A stretch of DNA of 16,875 bases from an uncultured Gluconobacter sp. (GCA_937880175.1 CALFLO010000011.1:1-16875), one strand, 5' to 3'. Counted from the first letter of the stretch, positions 1 to 8,792 are shown. The notes: generated by a model not told the origin, from the letters alone. Numbers and translations: made by a program.

Positions 1-1495
<1,495 letters not shown>

Positions 1496-1580
1496 ATCGA
1501 TCCATGGGAGCCATGTCATGAGCGCCGGATATGCAACAAGCAATCCAGAAGGGTTAGGATTCTCGGTGAAGCGGACTGCA

Positions 1581-2591
1581 TCAGGGCAGGTGACCACCGC
1601 AGCTCTGGCGGACCGTCAAATGTCCGGAAACCAGAATACGCGTACTGGAGGCAGTCGGATTATCGATCCGATCCAGCAACAGGCGTGCCGCGTTGCGCCC
1701 GACCCCCACCGGGTCCGTCACGATGGTGGTCAGGGTGGGGAAAGACACGGCGCTTTGGGGAAGGTCGTCAGCACCGATGACCGCAACATCCCGTCCAGGC
1801 ATTTTCCCTCGCGCCAGCAGATATCCCATCACGGACTGGGCGAGCATGTCGTTGTAGCAGATGACGGCGTCGGGCGGCGAAGAGGATGTCATGAGTTCTG
1901 GAAAGGAACCCAGGTCGGAAAGATTCTCCAGATCTGTGTGAATGATGAGATCATGTTCCAGCTTGTGTTTTTTCAATGTCTTTCTGAAGCCATCGAGGCG
2001 TTCACGCGCAGCAGAATGAATGGGTCTGCCGCCAAGGAAGACAATTTTGCGGCGACCATGTCTGATGAGATGTTTGACTGCCAGCGAAACTCCGTCCGTG
2101 TAGTCAGGTCCGACATAGTCGCCATTTCTCTGCGAAACGTGCCGGAGAACCTGAATGCAGGGCAGATGAAACGGCTCGATTTCCGACAGAAGGGCGTCGG
2201 AGCTTCCTGCAGCCGGACACAGGATGAGACCATCCACGCCATGTTCTCGCATCCGGCGGATCTGTCGCATCTGTCTGTCAGGATTTTCGGCGCTGTTGAC
2301 CAGAATGGCTACGATATTGGCATCAACGATAACTTCGTCGATCCCCAGCATCAGTTGACTGTAGAACGGGCTGCCAATGTCACACAGGACAAGCCCGATC
2401 GTGCCGGTCTTCTGGCCTCGCATGTTTGCAGCGCCACGGTTGTAGATATAGCCGAGCTTATCCATCGCGCAGATGACACGATCCCTCGTTTCAAGCGAGA
2501 CAAGGGGGCTGTTCCGAAGCACAAGAGACGCTGTAGCTCGCGAGACCCCTGCTTCGACTGCCACAGAGTTGAGGGTTACTGTTTTTTTCAT
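1581..2591 (-). CDS. LacI-family transcriptional regulator
   Basis: This is a cytoplasmic DNA-binding repressor or activator of the LacI/GalR family, 336 residues from the chosen start and so normal in length. The N-terminus carries the LacI helix-turn-helix (TLNSVAVEAGVSRATASLVL, residues 6-25), followed by the hinge helix region. A periplasmic-binding-protein-like effector domain follows (TGTIGLVLCDIGSPFYSQLM; later VIGADDLPQS and the C-terminal RLLLDRI). The ATG at 2591 begins MKKTVTLNSVA right at the HTH and has GAGG a few bases upstream. A longer frame from 2618 adds nine residues but has no ribosome binding site. The gene is divergent from the dehydrogenase operon and convergent with the porin, so one or both are the likely targets. 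The effector is probably a sugar or sugar acid. That target assignment is inference from position. Confidence 0.9.
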   Translation of the reverse strand: MKKTVTLNSVAVEAGVSRATASLVLRNSPLVSLETRDRVICAMDKLGYIYNRGAANMRGQKTGTIGLVLCDIGSPFYSQLMLGIDEVIVDANIVAILVNSAENPDRQMRQIRRMREHGVDGLILCPAAGSSDALLSEIEPFHLPCIQVLRHVSQRNGDYVGPDYTDGVSLAVKHLIRHGRRKIVFLGGRPIHSAARERLDGFRKTLKKHKLEHDLIIHTDLENLSDLGSFPELMTSSSPPDAVICYNDMLAQSVMGYLLARGKMPGRDVAVIGADDLPQSAVSFPTLTTIVTDPVGVGRNAARLLLDRIDNPTASSTRILVSGHLTVRQSCGGHLP

Positions 2592-2772
2592 GATCCTCAA
2601 CCGGCCTTCAAGAGCCATAACGTATCAGAATTATTCAAAAACGGACCTTTCCGGGACCGGGTCTTCTTGCCCGCGAGCTTCCCACACTTCCGTGTGTGCG
2701 GGAAGCGAAAAGGCTGATGCGGCGATTGGCTGTTTCCATGTTGTCAGGTCATGTTTGTTACTGGAGCGAGAA
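2592..2772. promoter_or_regulatory. Divergent intergenic region, lacI-type regulator / dehydrogenase operon, with imperfect dyad
   Basis: These 181 bases must hold both promoters of the divergent genes. No convincing -35/-10 pair could be picked out. The main structure is an inverted repeat at 2677-2706: arms GCTTCCC and GGGAAGC enclose a smaller ACAC/GTGT dyad. It could be an operator or a 5' UTR hairpin of the dehydrogenase transcript. It is not followed by a T run, so it is unlikely to be a terminator. The small-subunit start is preceded by GGAG at 2763-2766. Confidence 0.45.
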
Positions 2773-3471
2773 ATGAAAATTCCCCCCTCGACACGGCGTA
2801 ATTTTACCGCCGGTCTTCTTGGGTCCACCTCCTTCTGGATGTATGGCGGCCATAAAGTCTGGGCCGATGCTTTGCAGTCCGAGAGTGCGCTGGCTTACAC
2901 ACCCCAGTATTTCAACCATGAGGAATGGCAGTTCATAAATGCTGCCTGCGCCCGCATCTTTCCGGCGGATGCTCACGGACCCGACGGAGCATTGCTCGGG
3001 GCCCCTGAGTTCATCGACCGACAGATGGATACGCCCTATGGCCACGGGAAGCTGTGGTATATGTCCGGCCCGTTCCGGACAGGCGCACCCAATCTAGGGT
3101 ATCAGCTGCCGCTGCCGCCTCGTGATCTCTACCGGCAGGCTATTGCCGCAGCGAATACCTATGTCCGTGATCATCATCAGGGCAAAATTTTCGCTCAGTT
3201 GGCAGCCCCTGACCAGATCGCGGTTCTCAAGGCATTTGAACAAGGCAAGATGATGCTGGGGGATGTGCCAGCCCATGCGTTCTTCGAGCAGTTGCGTCAG
3301 AACACGCTCGAAGGTGTTTTTTCCGACCCGCTTTATGGAGGCAACAAAGGCCTCGCGGGATGGACACTTCTCGGCTTCCCCGGCGCCCGCGCCGACTTCA
3401 TGGACTGGGTCAATCAGAAGGGGGCGCCGTATCCGTTCGGGCCTGTTTCCATGTCTGGCGAAACCGCCTGA
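2773..3471 (+). CDS. Gluconate 2-dehydrogenase-type small subunit (subunit 3 family), Tat-exported
   Basis: This is the small subunit of a membrane-associated, FAD-dependent sugar-acid dehydrogenase. In this family the subunit carries the Tat signal that exports the flavoprotein complex and supports maturation of the large subunit. It is 232 residues long. The start at 2773 was chosen because GGAG lies six bases upstream and the protein then opens with a twin-arginine motif (STRRNFTAG, residues 6-14), a hydrophobic stretch and a WADA cleavage-like site. The conserved core is visible: FPADAHGPDGALLGAPEFID, then WYMSGPFRTGAPNLGYQLPL and DLYRQAI. The 232-residue length and this core fit the Gluconate_2-dh3 family better than the shorter small subunit of sorbitol dehydrogenases. 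It is the first gene of a three-gene operon, 13 bases before the large subunit. The exact substrate (gluconate, 2-ketogluconate or another polyol or acid) is not resolved. Confidence 0.88.
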   Translation: MKIPPSTRRNFTAGLLGSTSFWMYGGHKVWADALQSESALAYTPQYFNHEEWQFINAACARIFPADAHGPDGALLGAPEFIDRQMDTPYGHGKLWYMSGPFRTGAPNLGYQLPLPPRDLYRQAIAAANTYVRDHHQGKIFAQLAAPDQIAVLKAFEQGKMMLGDVPAHAFFEQLRQNTLEGVFSDPLYGGNKGLAGWTLLGFPGARADFMDWVNQKGAPYPFGPVSMSGETA

Positions 3472-3484
3472 GGATTTTTGAATT

Positions 3485-5263
3485 ATGTGTGCGAAAAAAG
3501 TTGATGCCATCGTCATCGGGGCAGGCTGGGCCGGCTCCATTCTGGCCAAGGAGCTTACGGAGGCAGGACTTTCTGTCGTTATGCTGGAACGCGGTGATGA
3601 GCGTGCTACGGCCGTCGAAGGCGATTATCCCAGTTCCATTGACGAACTGAGAGGGGCGATCCGTCATCGCCTTTTTCAGAACCTGTCCCAGTCCACGGTC
3701 ACAATACGGACCACACTCGATCAGGAAGCCTTGCCCTACCGGCGCCTCGCCGCTTTCCTTCCCGGTGAAGGGGTAGGGGGGGCAGGACTGCACTGGTCGG
3801 GGGTTCATTTCCGTGCCGCACCGGATGACCTGGCATTACGCACCAATGTTATCGCCCGGTACGGAAAGAATTTCATTCCTGAAGGGATGAATCTTCAGGA
3901 CTACGGCGTGACTTATGAGGAGCTTGAGCCGTTTTTCGACAAGGCGGAAAAGGTTTTCGGTACCTCTGGCGAGCCCTATACCATCAATGGAAAGATCGTC
4001 GGGAACGGCAACCGTTTTGCTCCTGACCGTTCTGATGCATTTCCACTCCCAGCGATGGGAGAAGTCTATTCTGCCAGCCTGTTCCGGTCGGCCGCCTCGA
4101 ATGTCGGGTATCATCCCTATGCCCTGCCTGCGGCGAATGCATCCGCGCAGTATACCAATCCTTATGGCGTACAGATGGGGCCATGCAATTTCTGCGGATA
4201 TTGCAGTGGGTATGACTGTTACATGTACTCCAAGGCCTCTCCCAACGTGAACATTCTTCCGGCCCTTCGTCAGGACCCGAAGTTCACACTGATTACCAAG
4301 GCGCATGTGCTGAAGGTAAATCTCGACGCTGACAAGAAAAAGGCGACGGGCGTGAGTTACCTGGATCTGCGAACCAAGAAGCAGGTCGAACTGGATGCCG
4401 ATCTGGTTATCATCAGTGCCTTCCAGTTCCATAATGTTCATCTCATGCTGCTGTCCGGTATCGGTCAGCCTTACGACCCGAAGCAGAACACGGGAACGGT
4501 GGGACGAAATTTCGTTTACCAGACGATCACGACCTCCCGGGCATGGCTGCCACCCAAGCAGTATACCAATCTTTTCGTTGGAGCTGGTGGGGCAGGCGTT
4601 GCCATTGATGACTTCAACAGCATGAACTTCGATCACGGGCCGCTTGGCTTCGTGGGCGGCTCGCCTGTCTGGGTCAATCAGGCCGGCGTTAAGCCCATTG
4701 CCGCCGCAGTCGGTGGACCGGGCGGCAAGGCGCCAACATGGGGGGAAGGGTACAAGGACGCCATGGTCGATACCTATCGCCACTCCCTCACCATTGACGC
4801 CCATGGCAGCAACATGGCGTACCGGGATGTCTACCTTGATCTCGATCCAACCTACAGCAACGCCTACGGCCAGCCACTTCTGCGAATGACGTTTAACTGG
4901 AAAGATAACGATATCCGCATGAACCAGTATGTGGTGGGCAAGATCGAACCCATCATCAAGGCGATGGGGGCAACACGTTATTCTCTGGGAATGCTGAAGG
5001 ACGGGGAGGTTTTCGATACCCGTCGGTATCAGACCACACATCTTGGCGGAGGAGCCATCATGGGGACTGACCCCAAGACGAGTTGCATCAACCGGTACCT
5101 GCAGAGCTGGGACGTCTCGAATGTTTTCGTGATCGGTGCCAGCGCGTTCCCGCAGGGGATGGGATATAACCCGACCGGAATGGTCGCTGCCCTGGCATAC
5201 TGGGCGGCCTATCATATCCGGACGACCTATCTGAAAAACCCAGGCCCGATGGTGCAGGCATGA
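3485..5263 (+). CDS. GMC-family FAD-dependent dehydrogenase large subunit (gluconate 2-dehydrogenase type)
   Basis: This is the catalytic flavoprotein that oxidises a sugar acid or polyol in the periplasm and passes electrons to the cytochrome c subunit. It has 592 residues. The N-terminal dinucleotide-binding motif is VIGAGWAG (residues 10-17). A cysteine cluster at C234, C237, C240 and C245 (GPCNFCGYCSGYDC) sits where related FAD-glucose dehydrogenases bind a [3Fe-4S] cluster. The GMC C-terminal domain shows THLGGGAIMG (around H519), NRYLQSWDVSNVFVIGASAF and YNPTG (N562). There is no signal peptide of its own, consistent with co-export on the Tat signal of the small subunit. A GAGGA sequence overlapping the stop of the upstream gene serves as ribosome binding site. 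The ATG of the cytochrome gene overlaps its stop. The family is secure; substrate specificity is not. Confidence 0.92.
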   Translation: MCAKKVDAIVIGAGWAGSILAKELTEAGLSVVMLERGDERATAVEGDYPSSIDELRGAIRHRLFQNLSQSTVTIRTTLDQEALPYRRLAAFLPGEGVGGAGLHWSGVHFRAAPDDLALRTNVIARYGKNFIPEGMNLQDYGVTYEELEPFFDKAEKVFGTSGEPYTINGKIVGNGNRFAPDRSDAFPLPAMGEVYSASLFRSAASNVGYHPYALPAANASAQYTNPYGVQMGPCNFCGYCSGYDCYMYSKASPNVNILPALRQDPKFTLITKAHVLKVNLDADKKKATGVSYLDLRTKKQVELDADLVIISAFQFHNVHLMLLSGIGQPYDPKQNTGTVGRNFVYQTITTSRAWLPPKQYTNLFVGAGGAGVAIDDFNSMNFDHGPLGFVGGSPVWVNQAGVKPIAAAVGGPGGKAPTWGEGYKDAMVDTYRHSLTIDAHGSNMAYRDVYLDLDPTYSNAYGQPLLRMTFNWKDNDIRMNQYVVGKIEPIIKAMGATRYSLGMLKDGEVFDTRRYQTTHLGGGAIMGTDPKTSCINRYLQSWDVSNVFVIGASAFPQGMGYNPTGMVAALAYWAAYHIRTTYLKNPGPMVQA

Positions 5264-6588
5264 AGTACGGTTTATTCACCCGTGCAGCGTTTTTTGGCGT
5301 TGCCGCTGTGCTGGCAGGTTCGGTTTCTGACCTGCGGGCAGAGGATAACAATGCCCTGATCACTCAGGGGAAATATGTCGCGGAAGCTTCAGACTGCAGC
5401 GCATGTCACACCGTCAGCGGCAGAGGCGAATTTGCAGGAGGAATGGAATTCAAGCTTCCGATTGGATCGATCTATTCGTCCAATATCACCCCTGATCCTA
5501 CGCATGGAATTGGTGCCTATTCCGAAGCGCAGTTCTCCCGCGCAGTACGCGAAGGCGTGCGCCGGGACGGTGCAAGCCTTTATCCAGCGATGCCGTTTCC
5601 GTCGTATGCCCGCATGAGCGACCGGGATATTCACGCTCTGTATGTTTATTTCATGAAGGGTGTGCAGCCTGTTGCGCAGGCGGCACCGAGCAACGGTATT
5701 CCATGGCCTTTGTCCATCCGTCTGCCCATGACCATCTGGCGGGCAGTATTCTCCCCTTCCGTTTTGGCGGCCCAGAAGGATGTCAACCGGTCGCTGCCCA
5801 ATGATGGAATAGGGCGGGGAGCTTATCTGGTCGAAGGTCCGGGGCATTGCGGTGCATGCCACTCACCCCGGGGTATGGCTTTGCAGGAAAAGGCTCTTTC
5901 AAACAGCAGCGGATCGCTTTTCCTCTCTGGAGGAGCGGCAATCGACGGCTTTGTCCCTACAAGTCTGCGGCAGGATCAGCGGACCGGTCTTGCGGGATGG
6001 TCTGAAGATGACATCGTGCAATTCCTCTCAACGGGTCGTAACCCGCGCGGCGAAGCATTTGGCGGCATGACAGATGCTATTTTCCACGGAACCCAGCATC
6101 TGACAGATGCGGATCTTCATGCGATGGCCCAGTATCTGCTCTCATTACAGCCCAATCAGCCGACACTCTCGGCATGGCATTACGATCCCTCAGCCGCAAC
6201 CGCCCTTCAGGCGGGAGATGTTTCTGCGCAGGGTGCCAAGGTTTATGTGGACCACTGTGCGGCCTGCCACCGTTCTGACGGGCGTGGATACGCTCCTGCT
6301 TTCCCGCCACTGGCTGGAAACCCGGTTCTGATGAGTGATGATCCGGCTTCTCTGGTGCATGTGGTGCAAAGCGGTGCAGTTCTGCCGGGAATGAATAAAG
6401 CACCTTCCGCGTTCGCCATGCCAGCATACGGAAACATGCTTACCAGTCAGCAGATCGCCGATGTCGTCACATTCATTCGCAAGGCTTGGGGAAACAATGC
6501 GCCTCCAGTCACGAGGGAAACAGTCGAGAGTCTTCGAAAAACCGCACCTGCTTCCATCGCTCAAACAGGTATAATTCCGTTGAATTAA
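5260..6588 (+). CDS. Tri-haem cytochrome c subunit of the membrane dehydrogenase
   Basis: This is the membrane-anchored electron-transfer subunit. In this family it takes electrons from the flavin subunit and reduces ubiquinone. It has 442 residues with a cleavable-looking signal peptide (hydrophobic residues about 10-22, then DLRAED). Three c-type haem sites are present: CSACH at 46-50, CGACH at 197-201 and CAACH at 333-337. Methionine-containing segments after each, such as PAMPFPSYARM and FAMPAYGNMLT, can supply axial ligands. Length and three-haem layout match the cytochrome subunits of gluconate, 2-ketogluconate and sorbitol dehydrogenases of acetic acid bacteria. The start overlaps the large-subunit stop (ATGA), so translation is probably coupled. 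No terminator hairpin is obvious before the insertion-sequence debris that begins about 13 bases after the stop. Confidence 0.93.
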   Translation: MKYGLFTRAAFFGVAAVLAGSVSDLRAEDNNALITQGKYVAEASDCSACHTVSGRGEFAGGMEFKLPIGSIYSSNITPDPTHGIGAYSEAQFSRAVREGVRRDGASLYPAMPFPSYARMSDRDIHALYVYFMKGVQPVAQAAPSNGIPWPLSIRLPMTIWRAVFSPSVLAAQKDVNRSLPNDGIGRGAYLVEGPGHCGACHSPRGMALQEKALSNSSGSLFLSGGAAIDGFVPTSLRQDQRTGLAGWSEDDIVQFLSTGRNPRGEAFGGMTDAIFHGTQHLTDADLHAMAQYLLSLQPNQPTLSAWHYDPSAATALQAGDVSAQGAKVYVDHCAACHRSDGRGYAPAFPPLAGNPVLMSDDPASLVHVVQSGAVLPGMNKAPSAFAMPAYGNMLTSQQIADVVTFIRKAWGNNAPPVTRETVESLRKTAPASIAQTGIIPLN

Positions 6589-6600
6589 ATTTGTTGAAAT

Positions 6601-6727
6601 TAGACTCGGACTCATAGCCAATACATAAAGCTTGCTGCGAGACAGATGGCCGAGAAAGAGACGGTCGGGCATCTGTCATTGCGGGTAGCGATACACTGCC
6701 AGCCCCTGAGCCCTCCGAATACGATCT
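6601..6727 (-). mobile_element. IS5-family insertion sequence remnant (transposase 3' end only)
   Basis: On the minus strand, bases 6722 down to 6612 encode FGGLRGW, IATRNDRCPTV and SAICLAASFMYWL followed by a stop. This matches the familiar C-terminus of IS5-family (IS1031/IS402-like) transposases (FGRLKDW..IATRYDRCP....AICLAA...WL). Just outside the stop is GACTCGGACTC at 6603-6613, which resembles the terminal repeat of the neighbouring element and probably marks the old IS end. Everything upstream of the FGRLKDW block is missing: the frame is cut at about 6720-6728 by the end of a second, oppositely oriented IS remnant. It cannot make an active transposase. Confidence 0.75.
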
Positions 6728-6991
6728 GATTCAGGCTCTGTGAGAAGGCTGGAAATGAGCGACCTGTCCTGGCTGACGAACGAACAGAGGGAGCGTCTGG
6801 GATTCTTTTTCCCAAAGAGCCATGGCAGACCCAGTAGTTATGATTGCCGCGTGCTAAGCGGCAGCATATTAGTTAATCGGAACGGCCTGCGCTGGCGTAA
6901 TGCCCCCGGTCGTACGGTCCACACAAGATCCTGTACAACCGCTGGAAACGCTGGGGCGCCATGGGGAATTCGCCAGGATGATGGACGGTCT
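6728..6991 (+). mobile_element. IS5-family insertion sequence remnant (transposase 5' end, frameshifted)
   Basis: The element starts at a terminal-repeat-like GATTCAGGCTC (6728-6738). A transposase start at 6755 encodes MSDLSWLTNEQRERLGFFFP, then KSHGRP, RVLSG, NRNGLRWRNAP, the typical N-terminal domain of IS5-family transposases. The family continuation YGPHKILYNRWKRWGAMG appears in another frame from 6913, and EFARMMDGL in a third frame from 6966. Two separate one-base deletions therefore break the gene. After about 6991 the similarity stops, so the catalytic DDE part and right end are absent. It is a dead fragment lying back to back with the remnant on its left. Confidence 0.8.
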
Positions 6992-7157
6992 GGTGAGACC
7001 GTGCGATGGTATGAGGCACGCCTTTTTCCAATGCCTCGGAGGGTCTGGTATCTGTTCAACGGGCTGTCCTCTGGCACTGGCCGCGCTGGATATTTTAACA
7101 AGAGGATAGGCTTGGGCTTCGTTTGAAAGTGTTGCCACCCATCTGCTGATTGCGGGC

Positions 7158-7469
7158 ATGTTTGCCATCGGCGCATTCGGACGCAAACCGTTGGTGCAGG
7201 ACATTGGCAAACAGCGACAGGGTTACCCCTTCCCGACAGACCGGGATGATCTGCGGACGTTTTTTCGGGCGTATACGTGGATCTGGGCTGCTTATTTTGC
7301 AGTACGGGCTTTTGTCTGGTTGTGGATGGCGCTGCATCTGCTTGCCGCGCGAGCCCATGCGCTGCAGGGCATACTCGGGCCGGTCACCCTCTTTCTCATG
7401 ATCGCACTGAGCTTCCAGGGCCAGAGATTATTCCGTGGTTCAAACCGGCTGGGACTGTTCCGGGGATGA
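7158..7469 (+). CDS. Integral membrane protein fragment (C-terminal part), possibly a pseudogene
   Basis: The frame encodes 103 residues from the first ATG, with two likely membrane helices: about residues 38-60, rich in Trp/Ala/Phe, and 72-88 (LGPVTLFLMIALSFQG). A basic loop (RKPLVQDIGKQRQGYPFP) precedes them. The same frame stays open upstream to a stop at 7107-7109 and reads as plausible protein (ASFESVATHLLIAG), while no proper start or ribosome binding site is seen there. The simplest reading is a gene that lost its 5' end when the adjacent insertion sequences were rearranged. The 'R-x-PL ... FFRAYTWIWAAYFAVRA' pattern recalls VC0807/DUF3159-type membrane proteins, but that is only a resemblance. 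It ends 23 bases from the convergent arginase-family gene. Confidence 0.45.
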   Translation: MFAIGAFGRKPLVQDIGKQRQGYPFPTDRDDLRTFFRAYTWIWAAYFAVRAFVWLWMALHLLAARAHALQGILGPVTLFLMIALSFQGQRLFRGSNRLGLFRG

Positions 7470-7492
7470 ATGAGGCTGTTACGCAAACATGG

Positions 7493-8395
7493 TCATCGAA
7501 ACGGGAGCACGCGAAGAATATCGATGATCGTCGCGGCACATTGTCCAGTTGGATCCCGATCAGGATCGTAAATAGTCAGGGTCATGCCCAGGCATCGCGT
7601 GCTGGATACAAGGGGAGAGAGGATCTGGATCAGATACTGAGGTGAAAGGCCAGGAGAACCCGGACAATCCACTGCGGGCATGATCACCTGATCCATGACA
7701 TCGACGTCGAAATGGATCCAGAAGCTTTGCTCAGGTGCTCGAAGAAGCACATCATGGATGCGCTGAGATAGCCCTGACGGGTCGATTTTCTGGGCTTCAA
7801 AGATATCAACCTGCTCAATCGCCGTGTCTGCGATATCGGGCCACGCAAAGTCGGGATCGTGACTTTCACGCTCACCAATCTGGACGACATTTACATCTGA
7901 AACTAGCGGGCCTGACACGCCAGGCCAGACAGTCAGAAGCGGTTCTCCCCGTCCGGTTGCGAGCGCCAGATCCATACCGGCCGCACCGCTGAGAACTGCT
8001 TCTGGATCGTAATTCCCCGGGTGCCTGAAGTCGCTGTGTCCGTCGATATGGACCAGTGAAACAGGCCCAATTTGTCGAGCGCCTACCAGTGCTCCAGGCA
8101 ACAGGGAGCAGTCTCCACCAATGACAAGCGCGAGTTCACCTGACTTACAGATACTCCCAACCGTTTCTCCAACGATGAGGTCGTAAGCACGAATGGCGTG
8201 CCCGTTGCGAATACGCGTTCCCTCCTGAGCCTCAGGACGATAGTCCGGTCTCGGAAGGCTATGGAGGTGGCTATAATTTACGGCTTCCCCAAGACCAGCA
8301 CCCATTAGAGCTTCGGGAGCGCGCCATGTTCCGGGGATATGCCCGTTATGGAGCGGACTCAATCCAAGGTTTGACGGGGCGAGAACAAGCTGCAT
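7493..8395 (-). CDS. Arginase/agmatinase (ureohydrolase)-family protein with GGDCS metal motif
   Basis: This is a 300-residue cytoplasmic protein of the arginase fold, a family that hydrolyses guanidino compounds or formimino groups with a dinuclear Mn centre. Metal-binding motifs are visible: GGDCS (residues 93-97), HIDGHSDF (117-123, with D118, H120 and D122) and HFDVDVMD (228-235, with D230 and D232). The first ligand motif is normally GGDHS; here the His is Cys96. Five of six usual ligands remain, so arginase or agmatinase activity cannot be assumed. The ATG at 8395 gives MQLVLAPSNLGL, a normal family beginning; an upstream GTG at 8416 adds seven residues. Neither has a strong ribosome binding site. 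The gene is flanked by decayed mobile DNA and looks monocistronic. Confidence 0.82.
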   Translation of the reverse strand: MQLVLAPSNLGLSPLHNGHIPGTWRAPEALMGAGLGEAVNYSHLHSLPRPDYRPEAQEGTRIRNGHAIRAYDLIVGETVGSICKSGELALVIGGDCSLLPGALVGARQIGPVSLVHIDGHSDFRHPGNYDPEAVLSGAAGMDLALATGRGEPLLTVWPGVSGPLVSDVNVVQIGERESHDPDFAWPDIADTAIEQVDIFEAQKIDPSGLSQRIHDVLLRAPEQSFWIHFDVDVMDQVIMPAVDCPGSPGLSPQYLIQILSPLVSSTRCLGMTLTIYDPDRDPTGQCAATIIDILRVLPFR

Positions 8396-8470
8396 GGAAC
8401 GTTTTTGTGGGTTCACAGTTTGGCTGGATGAATACGAAATTTTTTATATATATATGGAAAATTCAATACG

Positions 8471-8476
8471 ATTATA
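8471..8476 (-). promoter_or_regulatory. Candidate -10 box for the arginase-family gene
   Basis: On the minus strand this reads TATAAT, a perfect -10 hexamer, about 75 bases before the start codon at 8395. A (TA)-rich run at 8445-8455 lies just downstream. No good -35 hexamer sits 16-18 bases away, so this is a candidate only. Confidence 0.3.
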
Positions 8477-8783
8477 GGGGATAAAAGTCTGCTTTTGGGA
8501 TCTAAAAAATCGGACTGATTGTCCATTTTGATGCGGAAGCGCCTATAGGCAGCGAGGTCGCTGGCCTTATGGCTTCAGGAGCGGTGTGGCTTGCGTCATG
8601 CATAGCGATGCGTCGCGATTGGCTGGCAAAGAACAAGACGCCAGCTACAGCTTGAGTTTCTCCCGGTTGGCCGTTCGTCTGAAAATAAGGCGACTACCAC
8701 CTGTCTGCTCCCGTATTACTGAGCAGACAGGTGGATCATGTGGGTAAGCGGAATGTCCGCTTCTTAGATCTGATCCGCTAAAA
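8477..8783. other. Non-coding stretch with strong inverted repeats
   Basis: No convincing gene is seen between the arginase-family promoter region and the mazE remnant. Bases 8477-8696 show no recognisable feature beyond a short palindrome GCCTATAGGC at 8541-8550. The right part holds two neighbouring inverted-repeat structures, listed separately. The stretch looks like decayed accessory DNA continuing from the left. Confidence 0.5.
8697..8734. repeat. Perfect 14-bp inverted repeat with 10-base loop
   Basis: The left arm CCACCTGTCTGCTC (8697-8710) pairs without mismatch with the right arm GAGCAGACAGGTGG (8721-8734) around a 10-base loop. Neither side has a T run, so it is not a classic intrinsic terminator. 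It may be the ends of a small mobile element or a protein-binding or RNA hairpin. Confidence 0.85.
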
Positions 8784-8792
8784 GCGGACATT
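8746..8792. repeat. Nested AAGCGGA/TCCGCTT inverted repeats at the mazE truncation point
   Basis: AAGCGGA-atg-TCCGCTT forms a short palindrome at 8746-8762. Within it, AATGTCCGCTT (8752-8762) is the exact inverse of AAGCGGACATT at 8782-8792. A further TCCGCT at 8774-8779 can pair with AGCGGA at 8783-8788. Several mutually exclusive hairpins are therefore possible. The right-hand copy ends inside the first recognisable codons of the mazE fragment, so the repeat marks the junction where the antitoxin gene was cut. Confidence 0.7.

Noticed and set aside
2473..2772. N-terminal extension of the dehydrogenase small-subunit frame
   Set aside because: It would overlap the regulator gene and bury the twin-arginine signal; the ATG at 2773 has a good ribosome site and starts the export signal.
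3836..5215. 459-codon minus-strand frame opposite the dehydrogenase large subunit
   Set aside because: Shadow of a strongly conserved GMC gene; the antisense translation has no recognisable motifs or start signals.
7095..7358. 87-codon minus-strand frame in the scar region
   Set aside because: It is antisense to the membrane-protein fragment and has no family resemblance.
8697..8792. CRISPR-like or integron-like repeat array
   Set aside because: The repeats are inverted hairpins of different sequence, not evenly spaced direct repeats with spacers, and no associated genes are present.
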